Assembly: GCA_009692155.1 (NCBI GenBank)
Contig: SHZW01000002.1
Coordinates: 1 to 64,000 of the forward strand
Direction: 5' to 3'
DNA: 64,000 nt
Origin: Nitrospiraceae bacterium
GTDB lineage: Bacteria; Nitrospirota; Nitrospiria; Nitrospirales; Nitrospiraceae
The position numbers were made by a program, and so were the translations under genes. The notes beneath the pieces are model-generated. The model searched no databases, had not been told where the DNA came from, and was given only the letters and a program-made list of their open reading frames with translations. This document shows, piece after piece, positions 51,412-60,987 of the stretch (the first letter of the stretch is position 1; each line of letters starts with the position of its first letter).

Positions 51412-52920
51412 ATGGGACAGGAAATTGCAATCAGCGTCACGCGGGAAGAGACCCGCGTGGCGGTGTTGGATGGCGGCGTGATGACGGATCTCTACGTGGA
51501 TCGCGCCAAGAAGAAAGACTATGTCGGTAACATCTACATTGGACGGGTCGTCAAAGTATTGCCGGGAATGCAGGCGGCGTTCATCGATATCGGGATGGAC
51601 AAGGCCGCGTTCATGCACGTGTCGGACCTCTCGCTTGAGACGGAGGCGGGCGATACGCTGATGGACAGCGAGGACGACGACAAGGGCGGTGATATGCCGA
51701 AACCCCGCCGTCAGTCGGCGCAGCCCATCGAGGCCCTTTTGAAGGAAGGGCAGGAACTCATGGTGCAGATTTCCAAGGGGCCGATCGGGACGAAGGGGCC
51801 CCGCGTGACGACCTACGTGTCGCTGCCCGGGCGGTCCCTGGTGTTCATGCCCGGCGTCGAGCACGTGGGCGTCTCCCGGAGGATTCCCAGGGACGAGGAA
51901 CGGGCCCGTCTGAAGGAAATCGTCAAGCGGCTCCGCCGGCCCGGGCATGGCTATATCGTCCGGACCGTGAGCGAAGGCGTGAAAGAAGAGGATTTGCGGT
52001 CAGACGTGGAGTTCCTGGAGGCTCTCTGGGAAGAGGTGGTGAAGAAACGGGAGCACGGGTCGTCACCGAATCTTCTGCATGCCGACCTGTCCTTGACCTT
52101 CCGGGTCATTCGGGATCTGTTTTCGAAAAAAGTCGACCGGTTGATCATTGACGTGAAGGAAGAGTACGAAGCGGTCCGGGATTTCGTGCGCCGGTTTCTG
52201 CCCGATCAGGTCTCGCGTGTGCACTATCATAATCGGGAGGAGAGCCTGTTCGATCATCTGGGGATCGAAATGGAGATCGCCCGCGCGCTCAGCCGCAAAG
52301 TGTGGCTGAAATCTGGCGGGTCCATCGTGGTGGATCATACCGAGGCGATGACGGTGATCGACGTGAACACGGGCCGCTTCGTCGGCAAGCGCGATCAGGA
52401 AGAAACGATTCTCAAAAATAATCTCGAGGCGGTCAAGGAGGTCGCATACCAGATCAAGCTGCGCGGGATCGGCGGCATCATTATCATCGACTTCATCGAC
52501 ATGGAGCGGGAAAAGAACCGGGAACGTGTCTACCAGGCGCTGGTGGACGCCATGGCCGGCGACAAGGCGCGCACGCGGATCTCCCATATTTCAGATTTGG
52601 GGCTGATCGAGATTTCGCGCGAGCGTGTACGGGAAGACCTGCTTCGGACCATGTCCGAGCCGTGCCATTATTGCGAGGGACGCGGGTACACGAAATCGCC
52701 GACGACCGTGGCCTACGAAATTTTCAGGGAACTCCGGCGGCTCGGCAACATGGGAGACGAGCAGACGATCATCGTCGGCGTGCATCCGAGCGTTGCCGAG
52801 TTGCTCGACGGGGAGGAATACGCCGGTGTCGAGATGCTGCAGCGCGAGCGTCATGCCAAGCTTATCGTGAAACCTGACCATATGCTTCACCTTGAGCAAT
52901 ATGACATCGTTACACTCTGA
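51412..52920 (+). CDS. rng: Ribonuclease E/G family endoribonuclease
   Basis: Processes rRNA and degrades mRNA. The 502-residue product has the S1 domain (KDYVGNIYIGRVVKVLPGMQ, AAFIDIGMDKAAFMHVSDL), interrupted by an acidic insert (MDSEDDDKGGDMPKPRR), the DNase I-like catalytic core with MTVIDVNTGRFVG and IIIIDFIDME supplying the magnesium-binding acids, and the zinc-link CHYCEGRGY near residue 420. No RNase E-type C-terminal scaffold. TCAGGAGG precedes the ATG at 51412; the 3' end overlaps dprA by 20 bp. Confidence 0.95.
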   Translation: MGQEIAISVTREETRVAVLDGGVMTDLYVDRAKKKDYVGNIYIGRVVKVLPGMQAAFIDIGMDKAAFMHVSDLSLETEAGDTLMDSEDDDKGGDMPKPRRQSAQPIEALLKEGQELMVQISKGPIGTKGPRVTTYVSLPGRSLVFMPGVEHVGVSRRIPRDEERARLKEIVKRLRRPGHGYIVRTVSEGVKEEDLRSDVEFLEALWEEVVKKREHGSSPNLLHADLSLTFRVIRDLFSKKVDRLIIDVKEEYEAVRDFVRRFLPDQVSRVHYHNREESLFDHLGIEMEIARALSRKVWLKSGGSIVVDHTEAMTVIDVNTGRFVGKRDQEETILKNNLEAVKEVAYQIKLRGIGGIIIIDFIDMEREKNRERVYQALVDAMAGDKARTRISHISDLGLIEISRERVREDLLRTMSEPCHYCEGRGYTKSPTTVAYEIFRELRRLGNMGDEQTIIVGVHPSVAELLDGEEYAGVEMLQRERHAKLIVKPDHMLHLEQYDIVTL

Positions 52921-54036
52921 AGCGAAGGCTGTCCAGACCACGGCCTCGCTCAGGCCGTGGTTCGAGCTGCGCGCGGTTCCCGGCATCGGCGACGCGATAC
53001 TCTGCCGGCTCGTGGAGGCCCTGGGCTCGCCTGACGCCGTTCTGCGGGCATCGCACGATGAATTGATGCAGGCCGGCGGGGCCAGCCCAGCGCTGGCGAA
53101 GGCGATTCGCCAGGGGGCACGCTCCGAGGACCTGCAGGCAATCGACCGTGAGCTCAAGGCAATCGAGCGGATGCCGATTCGGGTCCTGACGATTCTCGAT
53201 CCGGACTATCCGGCACGCTTGAAGACGATTCACGATCCGCCACCGTTGCTTTCCATGAGCGGAACGCTCTGCGAGGAGGATTACCATGCCGTGGCCATCG
53301 TCGGCACGCGCCACGCGACGCCGACCGGCCGCGTGGTGACCGAGCGGTTCAGCCGGGAGCTTGCGGCAGCCGGTTTGACGGTCGTCAGCGGTCTTGCGCG
53401 AGGTATCGATGGGGCGGCGCACCAGAGCGCGCTGGAGGCGGGCGGCCGGACGATCGCCGTGCTCGGATGCGGTATCGACCGCACCTATCCGCCGGAACAC
53501 CTGGCGCTCAGAAAAAAGATCGAGGAACGGGGGGCCGTGCTCTCCGAACTGCCGCTTGGCGCCTATCCGCATGCGTATCATTTCCCGAAGCGCAATCGCA
53601 TCATCAGCGGGCTCTCGATCGGGGTCGTCGTGGTGGAGGCGGCGCCGAAAAGCGGATCGCTGATCACGGCGCGGCTGGCGGCTGAACAGGGCCGGGAGGT
53701 GTTCGCGGTACCCGGGTCGGTGCAGTTGGAGCAGAGCCGCGGGACGAACGGCCTGATCAAGCAGGGGGCGAAACTGGCGGAATGCGCCGATGATATTATC
53801 GAGGAATTGCTCCCGCAGATGGAGCCGGCGTTTCGCGCACGGATGGAGGAGCGACGGGCAGTCTTGACACATCAGGTACAATCATCGTGCCCGCGTTTGC
53901 GAAAGACGAGGCGGAGCTCTACGCCGTACTTTCGACGGAGCCGGTGCATATCGACGAACTGATCATCAAAAGCGGTTTGCCAGCTGCGCAGGTCATGAGT
54001 CTGCTGCTCTCGTTGGAGTTGCGAGGCGCGATTTGA
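52901..54036 (+). CDS. dprA: DNA-processing protein DprA, frameshifted before the winged-helix domain
   Basis: Loads RecA on incoming single strands in transformation. Residues about 25-80 form the SAM-like N-terminal domain and 100-310 the Rossmann core (VAIVGTRHATPTGRVVTERF, GLARGIDGAAHQSALEAGG, GLSIGVVVVEAAPKSGSL). As sequenced, the frame then runs into an arginine/serine-rich tail and stops at 53962. From 53889 the next frame reads VPAFAKDEAELYAVLSTEP and on to LLSLELRGAI with TGA at 54034-54036, which is the normal DML1-like winged helix. One missing base near 53885-53890 explains this. The start ATG at 52901 lies inside rng. Confidence 0.85.
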
Positions 54037-54082
54037 CAGCTCCCCGGCCGATCGTGTATCAAAGCGTAAAACGGGTAGAAGC

Positions 54083-54111
54083 TTGAAAATATGCCGATTG
54101 CGGTATATATC
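54083..54111 (+). promoter_or_regulatory. Promoter of topA
   Basis: TTGAAA (54083-54088) and TATATC (54106-54111) are 17 bases apart in an AT-rich segment between dprA and topA. TATATA with 15-base spacing overlaps it. Confidence 0.6.
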
Positions 54112-54162
54112 TCGCCACGGTTGGAAAAATATTTGTAGACGACACATTGGAGTCTGATCCGC

Positions 54163-56517
54163 ATGGCTAAGTCCCTCATTATTGTCGAGTCGCCGGCCAA
54201 GGCGAGAACCATCTCCAAGTACCTCGGACGGGGCTATACCGTGATGGCGTCGGTGGGCCACGTGAAGGATCTGCCGACCAGCAAGCTCGGCGTGGATCTC
54301 GACGATGACTTCAAGCCGCACTACGTCACGATCAAGGGAAAGTCGAAAATTCTTGCCGACATTAAAAAGAAAGCCGAAGAAGTCGACAAGGTGTTTCTCG
54401 CGCCCGACCCGGATCGTGAGGGGGAGGCGATTGCATGGCACATTGCGGAAGAATTGGCGGGCAAGCCGAAGGGCAAGTCCAAGTCCAAGGGCAAGGCCGC
54501 CGAGCAAAAAGTCTTTCGCGTGTTGTTCAACGAGATCACCGAGTCCGCAATCAAACGGGCGCTGCAATCGCCCGGCCAGATCGACATGAAGCGGGTGCAG
54601 GCGCAGCAGGCTCGCCGCATCCTGGACCGCATTGTCGGCTATCAGGGGAGCCAGCTGCTGTGGAAAAAGGTCCGCCGCGGGTTGAGCATGGGCCGGGTGC
54701 AGTCTGTCGCTGTCAAGCTGATCTGCGACCGCGAAAAGGAACGGGAAGCGTTCCGGGCGGAGGAATACTGGTCCATTACGGCCACGCTGGCCGGCAAGCA
54801 TCCACCGTCCTTCGAGGCGAAGTTGCAGAGCATCAACGGCAAAGAGGCGGTGGTTCCTTCGCAGCAGGTGGCGGAGGGCATTGTCGCCGATGTGCGAAAC
54901 AAGAAATTTTCAGTCCAGTCCATCGAGCGGAAGGAGAAACGGCGTAATCCGGTCGCGCCGTTCATTACCAGCCGCCTGCAGCAGGACGCCTCGCGCAAGC
55001 TGCGGTTCTCGGCCAAGAAAACCATGACCCTGGCGCAGCATCTGTACGAAGGCATGGAGATCGGGAAAGAGGGGGCCACAGGACTCATTACCTACATGAG
55101 AACGGACTCCACCCGTATTTCCAGCGAGGCGGCGGAGGAAGCGCGCCAGCTGATCCGGGAACGGTTCGGTGCGGAGTACCTGCCGGCAACTCCGAACGTC
55201 TATAAGACTCAGAAGGCGGCGCAGGAAGCTCACGAGGCGATCCGGCCCACGTCCGTTGGCCGCGATCCGGAATCCGTGAAACAATATATGGAGCAGGATC
55301 ATTACCAACTCTATAAATTGATTTGGAACCGGTTTGTCGCGTCGCAAATGGCTCCGGCCGTGATGGACGTCACCCGCGTGGATTCCGCTCCGCAGGGCAC
55401 CCGTCAGACCTATATTTTTCGCGCCAACGGAACTGTCGTTAAATTCCAGGGGCATCTGGCGGTGTATATGGAGGGGAAAGACACCGAGGGCGAGGGACCG
55501 GCTCGCAAGGCCGAACAGGAATCCGACGACGAATCCTCTCGGCAACTACCGGTGCTGGAGGAAGGCGAGTCCTTGAAGCTGGTCGGCCAGGAGGGCCAGA
55601 CCGAGGCGGGCCTCTCTCCCAAGCAGCACTTTACGCAGCCGCCTCCGCGGTATAACGAGGCCTTGCTGATCAAGGAATTGGAAGAAAATGGCATCGGGCG
55701 TCCCTCGACGTATGCCGCGATCATTTCGACGATTCAGGATCGCAAATATGCCGAGAAGATCGAGGGCCGGTTTATTCCGACGGAAACCGGACGAACCGTG
55801 AACGACTTTCTGGTCAAGGGTTTCCCCGACATTCTGAGTACGGACTTTACCTCGTTGATGGAAAAGGAACTGGACGAGGTGGAGGAGGGCAGCAAAGCCT
55901 GGGTGGCGGTGGTGAGGGATTTCTACGACCCGTTCATCAAGGACATGGAAAAGGCGAAGGACATTGCCGGTCCCAAGGATATTGTCGAGCCTCCGACAAA
56001 CCTTCCGTGCGAGAAGTGCGGACGGATGCTGGAGATCAAATGGGGCCGGAACGGAAAGTTTCTGGCCTGCCCGGGCTACAAGGAAGATCCGCCCTGCAAG
56101 AACACGCAGAACTTCGAACGGCTGCCGGATGGCACGATCAAGATCGTGGCCAAACAGGACATGACGACTGACGAGAAGTGCGAGAAATGCGGCTCGCCGA
56201 TGGTGATTAAAGTGGGCCGGTTCGGAAAATTCATCGCCTGCTCAGCCTATCCGGAGTGCAAGACGACCAAGGCGATTCCGCTCGGCGTGAAATGTCCGCA
56301 GGACGGCGGCAACCTCGTCCAGAAGCGGAGTAAAAAAGGCCGTACCTTCTACGCCTGCGGCAATTACCCAAAGTGCGAATATGCCCTCTGGGACCGGCCC
56401 ATCAATAAAGCCTGCCCGAACTGCCACGCGCCGTTTTTGATCGAGAAGATCAGCAAGCAGTCCGGCAACAGTGTTCAGTGCCGCAATGAGGACTGCGGCT
56501 ACAAAGAAGCCAGTTAG
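54163..56517 (+). CDS. topA: DNA topoisomerase I
   Basis: Relaxes negative supercoils. The 784-residue product starts KSLIIVESPAKARTISKYLG (TOPRIM), has LAPDPDREGEAIAWHIAEEL with the acidic triad, the active-site Tyr (about 311) in GLITYMRTDSTRIS, and NGIGRPSTYAAIISTIQDRK. The C-terminus carries four zinc-finger-like modules, e.g. CEKCGRMLEIKWGRNGKF, CEKCGSPMVIKVGRFGKF and CPNCHAPFLI. Own promoter upstream. Convergent with the TonB-dependent receptor, 41 bp apart, without a clear terminator between. Confidence 0.97.
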   Translation: MAKSLIIVESPAKARTISKYLGRGYTVMASVGHVKDLPTSKLGVDLDDDFKPHYVTIKGKSKILADIKKKAEEVDKVFLAPDPDREGEAIAWHIAEELAGKPKGKSKSKGKAAEQKVFRVLFNEITESAIKRALQSPGQIDMKRVQAQQARRILDRIVGYQGSQLLWKKVRRGLSMGRVQSVAVKLICDREKEREAFRAEEYWSITATLAGKHPPSFEAKLQSINGKEAVVPSQQVAEGIVADVRNKKFSVQSIERKEKRRNPVAPFITSRLQQDASRKLRFSAKKTMTLAQHLYEGMEIGKEGATGLITYMRTDSTRISSEAAEEARQLIRERFGAEYLPATPNVYKTQKAAQEAHEAIRPTSVGRDPESVKQYMEQDHYQLYKLIWNRFVASQMAPAVMDVTRVDSAPQGTRQTYIFRANGTVVKFQGHLAVYMEGKDTEGEGPARKAEQESDDESSRQLPVLEEGESLKLVGQEGQTEAGLSPKQHFTQPPPRYNEALLIKELEENGIGRPSTYAAIISTIQDRKYAEKIEGRFIPTETGRTVNDFLVKGFPDILSTDFTSLMEKELDEVEEGSKAWVAVVRDFYDPFIKDMEKAKDIAGPKDIVEPPTNLPCEKCGRMLEIKWGRNGKFLACPGYKEDPPCKNTQNFERLPDGTIKIVAKQDMTTDEKCEKCGSPMVIKVGRFGKFIACSAYPECKTTKAIPLGVKCPQDGGNLVQKRSKKGRTFYACGNYPKCEYALWDRPINKACPNCHAPFLIEKISKQSGNSVQCRNEDCGYKEAS

Positions 56518-56558
56518 CCCCGTTCTTCCTCCCATCCACTCTGTTTCTCATCGTTGCG

Positions 56559-58916
56559 TTAGAACGTCCACTTCGCACCGGCCTGCACCAAAAATGGCAG
56601 GCCCGGATAGATCCCGCGGGTCCGGTCCACCATGTAGAGCTGGTCGAGCAGGTTTTTGCCGGTGATAAAGAATGTGGTGCCGAGTGGCTTCACGAATTGA
56701 TTGGCTGACGCATTCATGACGCACCAGCCGCGAATGATCCCGCGCTGGCCGTTCGGCGTCGGGTTATGGGTGTTCCGGTCGTCCCCGAACATGTCGCTGA
56801 TGCATTGAGTCTCGGCCCGGACGTCAAAGCCGATGCTCCGATTGGCATACCCCAGCCCTGCCGTCAGCATGTTCTTGGGCGCGTAGGGCAGGCGGTAGTT
56901 ATTGGTATTGAAGGTGGCGCTCTCCTCAGGGAGCAGTGCGGCGCCGGTGATATTGCTGTTGCGGTTGCCTCTGAATTCGGCTTGTCCTAACCAAGTATAG
57001 TTGACATCAAAAACGATGTCTTCGTTCTTGTCCTGCCGTCCTTTGGCCAGATCCAACAAATCCATCTTCGTGGCGAACTCGATGCCCGTATGAGCTGTCC
57101 GGCCCGCGTTGGTGTTCGTGGCGCCCGCGCCGCCGGCGACCGACTGGGAGATGATCTGGTTTTGGAAGTCCATCCGGAACAGCGTACTTTCGAATCCGAG
57201 CCAGTGGGCCGGCTGGCCGCGCACACCGAGCTCATAGTTCCAGCTCAATTCTGCGTCCAGGTCAACCACGACATTGGATTGGATGGCATCGGAAATCTGC
57301 GGAGGCGCAAATCCTCGATGGACGCCGGCAAACAGTGTGTACTGCTTGACCGGCGAATAGGTCGCGCCGATACCCGGCAGCACTTCGGTAATGTGGGTTT
57401 TCGTGTAGGCGCCGTTACCGTTGTTGGCACGCTTGTCTTGTTGGTCGTAATTGACATGCTCGACCCGCAAGCCCGGTGTAATCGTGACCTTATCGGTCAC
57501 GAGAAGCCGGTCTTGAAAAAACAGCGCATAGGCGTTGGTTGTGCGAAACGTGTCCTCGCCGAGACAGTTCTGGCCTGCGGCTGTGCTGGCCGGACATGTT
57601 TGTCCAGTTCCCGACGTGACATTAATGAACTGCTTCCGTTCTGATTGCTCGGACATGTACCGGACTCCGAAATCAGCTTCGGAATTGACGCCCAGCATCT
57701 TGTGGTCAAGGTGGAACCGTGGCTCAACGCCATAAACCCAGTATTTGCGGGCGTTCACGAAACGGCCGTTGGCCGGCAGCGCATCCGCAGCGGTGGCGTT
57801 GATGTTGTTCCCTGTAACGCAATCTCCACCGACAGTGCTGCCAGTCAGCGTGCATCCTGCCCCTCCGGCGACGCCATCTTTATCCTGCATTTGCCTTCCC
57901 CAGTCCCGGGAGATGTAGTGTCCAAAGAAGTTTGTGGTGGACGTCAGATTTGCCGTGAACATGTAATTGACTGCGACGTGAAGTCCGAGTCGCCGGAAGT
58001 CGATATTGTCGTTTTGGAAGGGCGAGTGGTGTGCGTCCTGGCCCCACTGCTTTTCCGTGATGCCTTGATAGCCGAGAGTGGAGTCTTCGCGGTAGTAATT
58101 GAACTTGGTCAGGATGGTTGCCCTGTCGCTGAGTTCCTGCACAGTTTTGAACGTGGCGTCGTCCACCTTGACCCTGTTTTGGAAGAAGCGAGGGGAGGTA
58201 CCCTGAAAATGGGTGTAATCGACCAGGTAGCCGTTTTTCCCCCACATGCCTCCGTAATCGAAGTGGGTATTCAAGTAGCTGAGGTTACCGCCGGTCACCT
58301 GTAAATTGCCTTGTGGCGTGGCGGAGGGCATGCGCGTGATCAGGTTCATGACGCCTCCGATGCTCTGCGGCCCGTAGAGCAACTGGCCGCTGCCTTTCAG
58401 GACCTCGATCCGGTCGAACCGGAAGAGGGAGGGGAAATAATAGGACGAGGCATCCCCGTAGGGCATCAGCATGATCGGCACGCCGTCCTCCATGATATGG
58501 ACTTTGGTGCTTCTCGTCGGGTTCAACCCGCGAATGCCGATGTTCGGCCGCAAGCCGAACCCATCTTCATCCCGAACATTGACGCCCGGCACTGAGCGTA
58601 ATGCTTCGTTGATCGTCAACCGGTGGTTCCGTTCCAGTTCCTCCTTGGTGATGACCTGGCCGGAGCCGGGAATATGCGCCAGGGCATTGGGCCCGATCCC
58701 GATGACCTCCGTCAGGGGAAGCTTGATCGGTTTCTCCGCCGGCTTGGCCGGCTCATCAAACACGATCGGCGCATCAGAATCCTGGGCAGTCGCTGGCTCC
58801 GCTTCTGCGGCATGTCCGACAGGGGATAGCAGGATACTGCTGCCGGCGAGCAGGACGCCCATGAATACATTTATGATTACAATTCTCATTCTCAATAATA
58901 TGTGAAAGCCTCGCAT
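56559..58916 (-). CDS. TonB-dependent outer-membrane receptor (FecA-like, iron uptake)
   Basis: A 785-residue receptor. Signal peptide to about residue 37 (ends GHAAEA), a probable TonB-box region (IKLPLTEVIGIG), a plug domain (NHRLTINEALRSVPGVNVRD, NIGIRGLNPTRSTKVHIMED) and a 22-strand-type barrel ending in the required terminal Phe (VQAGAKWTF). GGGAGG seven bases before the ATG at 58916 fixes the start. The FecA-like plug and the linked exbB, exbD, tonB and Fbp genes point to ferric-siderophore or ferric-citrate uptake; the ligand cannot be read from sequence. Confidence 0.93.
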   Translation of the reverse strand: MRGFHILLRMRIVIINVFMGVLLAGSSILLSPVGHAAEAEPATAQDSDAPIVFDEPAKPAEKPIKLPLTEVIGIGPNALAHIPGSGQVITKEELERNHRLTINEALRSVPGVNVRDEDGFGLRPNIGIRGLNPTRSTKVHIMEDGVPIMLMPYGDASSYYFPSLFRFDRIEVLKGSGQLLYGPQSIGGVMNLITRMPSATPQGNLQVTGGNLSYLNTHFDYGGMWGKNGYLVDYTHFQGTSPRFFQNRVKVDDATFKTVQELSDRATILTKFNYYREDSTLGYQGITEKQWGQDAHHSPFQNDNIDFRRLGLHVAVNYMFTANLTSTTNFFGHYISRDWGRQMQDKDGVAGGAGCTLTGSTVGGDCVTGNNINATAADALPANGRFVNARKYWVYGVEPRFHLDHKMLGVNSEADFGVRYMSEQSERKQFINVTSGTGQTCPASTAAGQNCLGEDTFRTTNAYALFFQDRLLVTDKVTITPGLRVEHVNYDQQDKRANNGNGAYTKTHITEVLPGIGATYSPVKQYTLFAGVHRGFAPPQISDAIQSNVVVDLDAELSWNYELGVRGQPAHWLGFESTLFRMDFQNQIISQSVAGGAGATNTNAGRTAHTGIEFATKMDLLDLAKGRQDKNEDIVFDVNYTWLGQAEFRGNRNSNITGAALLPEESATFNTNNYRLPYAPKNMLTAGLGYANRSIGFDVRAETQCISDMFGDDRNTHNPTPNGQRGIIRGWCVMNASANQFVKPLGTTFFITGKNLLDQLYMVDRTRGIYPGLPFLVQAGAKWTF

Positions 58917-59033
58917 GGACCGACCTCCCGTAAGTTATGTGATGTGGCTAAGGGGAACGCTCGGAAAAAACAAGTACGAACGAGCAGGATCGCGGAGCCC
59001 TTGAACAGTCTGCGGAATGGGAATACCGGTTCG

Positions 59034-59483
59034 TCATTTGAATGCAATCTTCTTCAGGCCGCTGGCCGGCAGTTCGACCTCGCCGAAATCGGAGTCTCCC
59101 TTGAATTTGCCATCGATCGCCAGAGCGAATTCGCCGGTTTTGCCGTTTGTCAGGGTCACCAGTAATGTCGGCAGGGTTTTCGCGTCTGCCCCAGGCTTGA
59201 CGTCAATGAACTTGATGGTGTTGAACTTTACGTTGACCGTCGTCGTACCGCGCTTGACCGGAATCTGCTTGAGCTCGTGCGGGACGAAGGCAATCTCGCT
59301 GATTTTCTCTTCCCAGTAGAAAATGACGTTTTTGACTTCTGTTTCGACTCCCTGGGCATCGGTCAGGGTGGCCTGAAACGTTTTCTCGCCCTTGGCTTGG
59401 GCCCAGGCGGCCGGACTGACGATGCAGAGGCCCACAAACAGGCCGATGCCGACGATCCATGTGATGACAGACGGGGACTTCAT
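59034..59483 (-). CDS. Secreted protein of unknown function in the TonB operon
   Basis: A 149-residue protein with a clear signal peptide (ITWIVGIGLFVGLCIVSPAA, cleavage after AWA) and a beta-rich mature domain (VNVKFNTIKFIDVKPGADAK, LVTLTNGKTGEFALAIDG). I do not recognise a named family. It overlaps the PepSY gene's stop by 4 bases and precedes the receptor by 117 bp, so it probably works at the cell surface in the same iron-uptake system. Confidence 0.8.
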   Translation of the reverse strand: MKSPSVITWIVGIGLFVGLCIVSPAAWAQAKGEKTFQATLTDAQGVETEVKNVIFYWEEKISEIAFVPHELKQIPVKRGTTTVNVKFNTIKFIDVKPGADAKTLPTLLVTLTNGKTGEFALAIDGKFKGDSDFGEVELPASGLKKIAFK

Positions 59484-59821
59484 CGTTTCAATTCTCCCTG
59501 CTGAATGAGTTTGCCGGTTTGGGGATCCACGAACAATTCCACCACACGGTCATCTTTCGTGACCACCTCGATTTCGAACAACAGCCGGCCGCGAATGGCA
59601 TGGAGGGCAGCTTCGATGACCTGTCCCGGCGTGTGCGTAGTGGCTGTTTTGATTGCTTCTGCAGCAGAGATTTTCGTCGCATGCGCCCACTTGATCTTCT
59701 CTGCGTCGGACACTTCTTCAATTTCAGTTGTGGCGAGTTCAGCCGCCGGGCTTGATGAAGCGGCGAGCAGGCTTCCTATCAGCACGAGCGGCGCGAATCT
59801 GTGCAACGAACGACATGTCAT
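59480..59821 (-). CDS. PepSY-domain periplasmic protein
   Basis: A 113-residue protein with a signal peptide (FAPLVLIGSLLAASSSPAAE) and one PepSY domain: KISAAEAIKTATTHTPGQVI, then LLFEIEVVTKDDRVVELFVD and PQTGKLI. Small PepSY proteins often accompany TonB-dependent ferric-siderophore systems and PepSY-TM reductases. It is coupled to the downstream secreted-protein gene by an overlap. Confidence 0.88.
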   Translation of the reverse strand: MTCRSLHRFAPLVLIGSLLAASSSPAAELATTEIEEVSDAEKIKWAHATKISAAEAIKTATTHTPGQVIEAALHAIRGRLLFEIEVVTKDDRVVELFVDPQTGKLIQQGELKR

Positions 59822-59833
59822 AAGCTGCTCCTG

Positions 59834-60616
59834 TTATCGCAAGGTATAACTGATCGGAAACTGGAAAGTCACTCTGGGCTTGCCCAGTTCGTGCTTGAGC
59901 GGCAGGGGAGAGGCGCGTCTGATGGTTTCCATGGCCGCCTCGTCGAGCACGGCGTGTCCCGAGCTTTGCACGACTTCCAGATTCTCCACCGTGCCGTCAT
60001 CCTTGACCGAGAATTTCAGCACGACTTTCCCCTGCCAGTTATTCATTCTGGCCATCGGCGGGTAGCGTTTCAATTCCTCGATCCGGTCCCTGAGCGTTTC
60101 CGCCAGCCAGCCGTAATCCCGCTGGGGAGCCGGCGAGGAACGGACGGGCATTGTCTGTACGCCCGCCGGCTGATTTATCAGCTGAGCCGGCTGGGCTGAC
60201 GTTGCGGCTGCGGACGGCTGCTCCATGGCTGCCGGAGAAGGCGTTTCAATCGGCTGTGCCGTGCGCGCAATGACTTGGGGCTCCGACCGAATAGGCTGGG
60301 GGACGGCTTGGACGACAGGGGTCACCGTCCGGACCTCCCGATGAATAACTTCCTGTACCGTTTGGACGACAGGCTGAGATTCCTCAGGACGGCTTTCGGC
60401 AGTCGGCTGGGACGGGGCGGACCGTTGCGCCGGCGTGGGTGCAGACTCGAAGACCGAGACATCCCATTTAAACGGCTCCGGTTGGGGGGCCAAACGAAGA
60501 TCCGTCATCAGCGCGACGGCAAACCCCACCATTACGCCGTGGAACAACAGTGAGAATGCCCAGCTGAGCGTATAGGAACCTGAGAATTGAAATGGGCGAG
60601 GCATGGCGTCCGTCAC
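59834..60616 (-). CDS. tonB: TonB-family energy-transducing protein
   Basis: A 260-residue protein with one N-terminal membrane helix (LSWAFSLLFHGVMVGFAVAL), a long proline/glutamine-rich periplasmic linker (residues 45-160) and a C-terminal TonB domain (RIEELKRYPPMARMNNWQGK, VVLKFSVKDDGTVENLEVVQ, SSGHAVLDEAAMETIRRASP). The helix carries the conserved His of the S-x-x-x-H motif (SLLFHG). The frame starts with GTG at 60616, overlapping exbD; ATG at 60604 is an alternative. Confidence 0.93.
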   Translation of the reverse strand: MTDAMPRPFQFSGSYTLSWAFSLLFHGVMVGFAVALMTDLRLAPQPEPFKWDVSVFESAPTPAQRSAPSQPTAESRPEESQPVVQTVQEVIHREVRTVTPVVQAVPQPIRSEPQVIARTAQPIETPSPAAMEQPSAAATSAQPAQLINQPAGVQTMPVRSSPAPQRDYGWLAETLRDRIEELKRYPPMARMNNWQGKVVLKFSVKDDGTVENLEVVQSSGHAVLDEAAMETIRRASPLPLKHELGKPRVTFQFPISYTLR

Positions 60617-60987
60617 AATTTCACCACTTCCAGGCTCACTTGCTTGAATCCGAGCCCGCGCACCTCGTCCACAATTTCGACAAACCGCTCCAGGAGCGTC
60701 ACCCGGTCTGCGCGCACCACGACGAGGGATTCCCGCGGATGGGGCGCCATCGCGTTTGGGAGCGTCTCTTTGGTCACGGGCTGCTCATTCAGGAACAGTT
60801 GTCCCTCTTTGGTCAGGGTGAGAATCAATGGCACGTCGCGCCGGTCGCCGGCTTCCTTGGCCTTGGCCAGGTCCACCGGAATCTGCCCTGTCGTGATGAA
60901 CGTTGCAGTCGTCAACACGATCACCAACAGCACCAGCATGACATCCACGAGCGGGATGACGTTGATCTGATTGAGCTCACGATCCAT
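60613..60987 (-). CDS. exbD: Biopolymer transport protein ExbD
   Basis: A 124-residue protein with a short cytoplasmic start (MDRELNQINVIPLVDVMLVL), one membrane helix carrying the proton-conducting Asp in PLVDVMLVLLVI, and a periplasmic domain (DVPLILTLTKEGQLFLNEQP). With ExbB it forms the proton-driven motor that energises TonB. Overlaps exbB by 11 bp and tonB by 4. Confidence 0.95.
   Translation of the reverse strand: MDRELNQINVIPLVDVMLVLLVIVLTTATFITTGQIPVDLAKAKEAGDRRDVPLILTLTKEGQLFLNEQPVTKETLPNAMAPHPRESLVVVRADRVTLLERFVEIVDEVRGLGFKQVSLEVVKL

Noticed and set aside
58865-58890. A possible Fur box (TGAGAATGAGAATTGTAATC) at the beginning of the receptor gene.
   Set aside because: It lies inside the coding region downstream of a well-supported start codon and ribosome binding site, so an operator role is doubtful; the palindrome before exbB is a better candidate.
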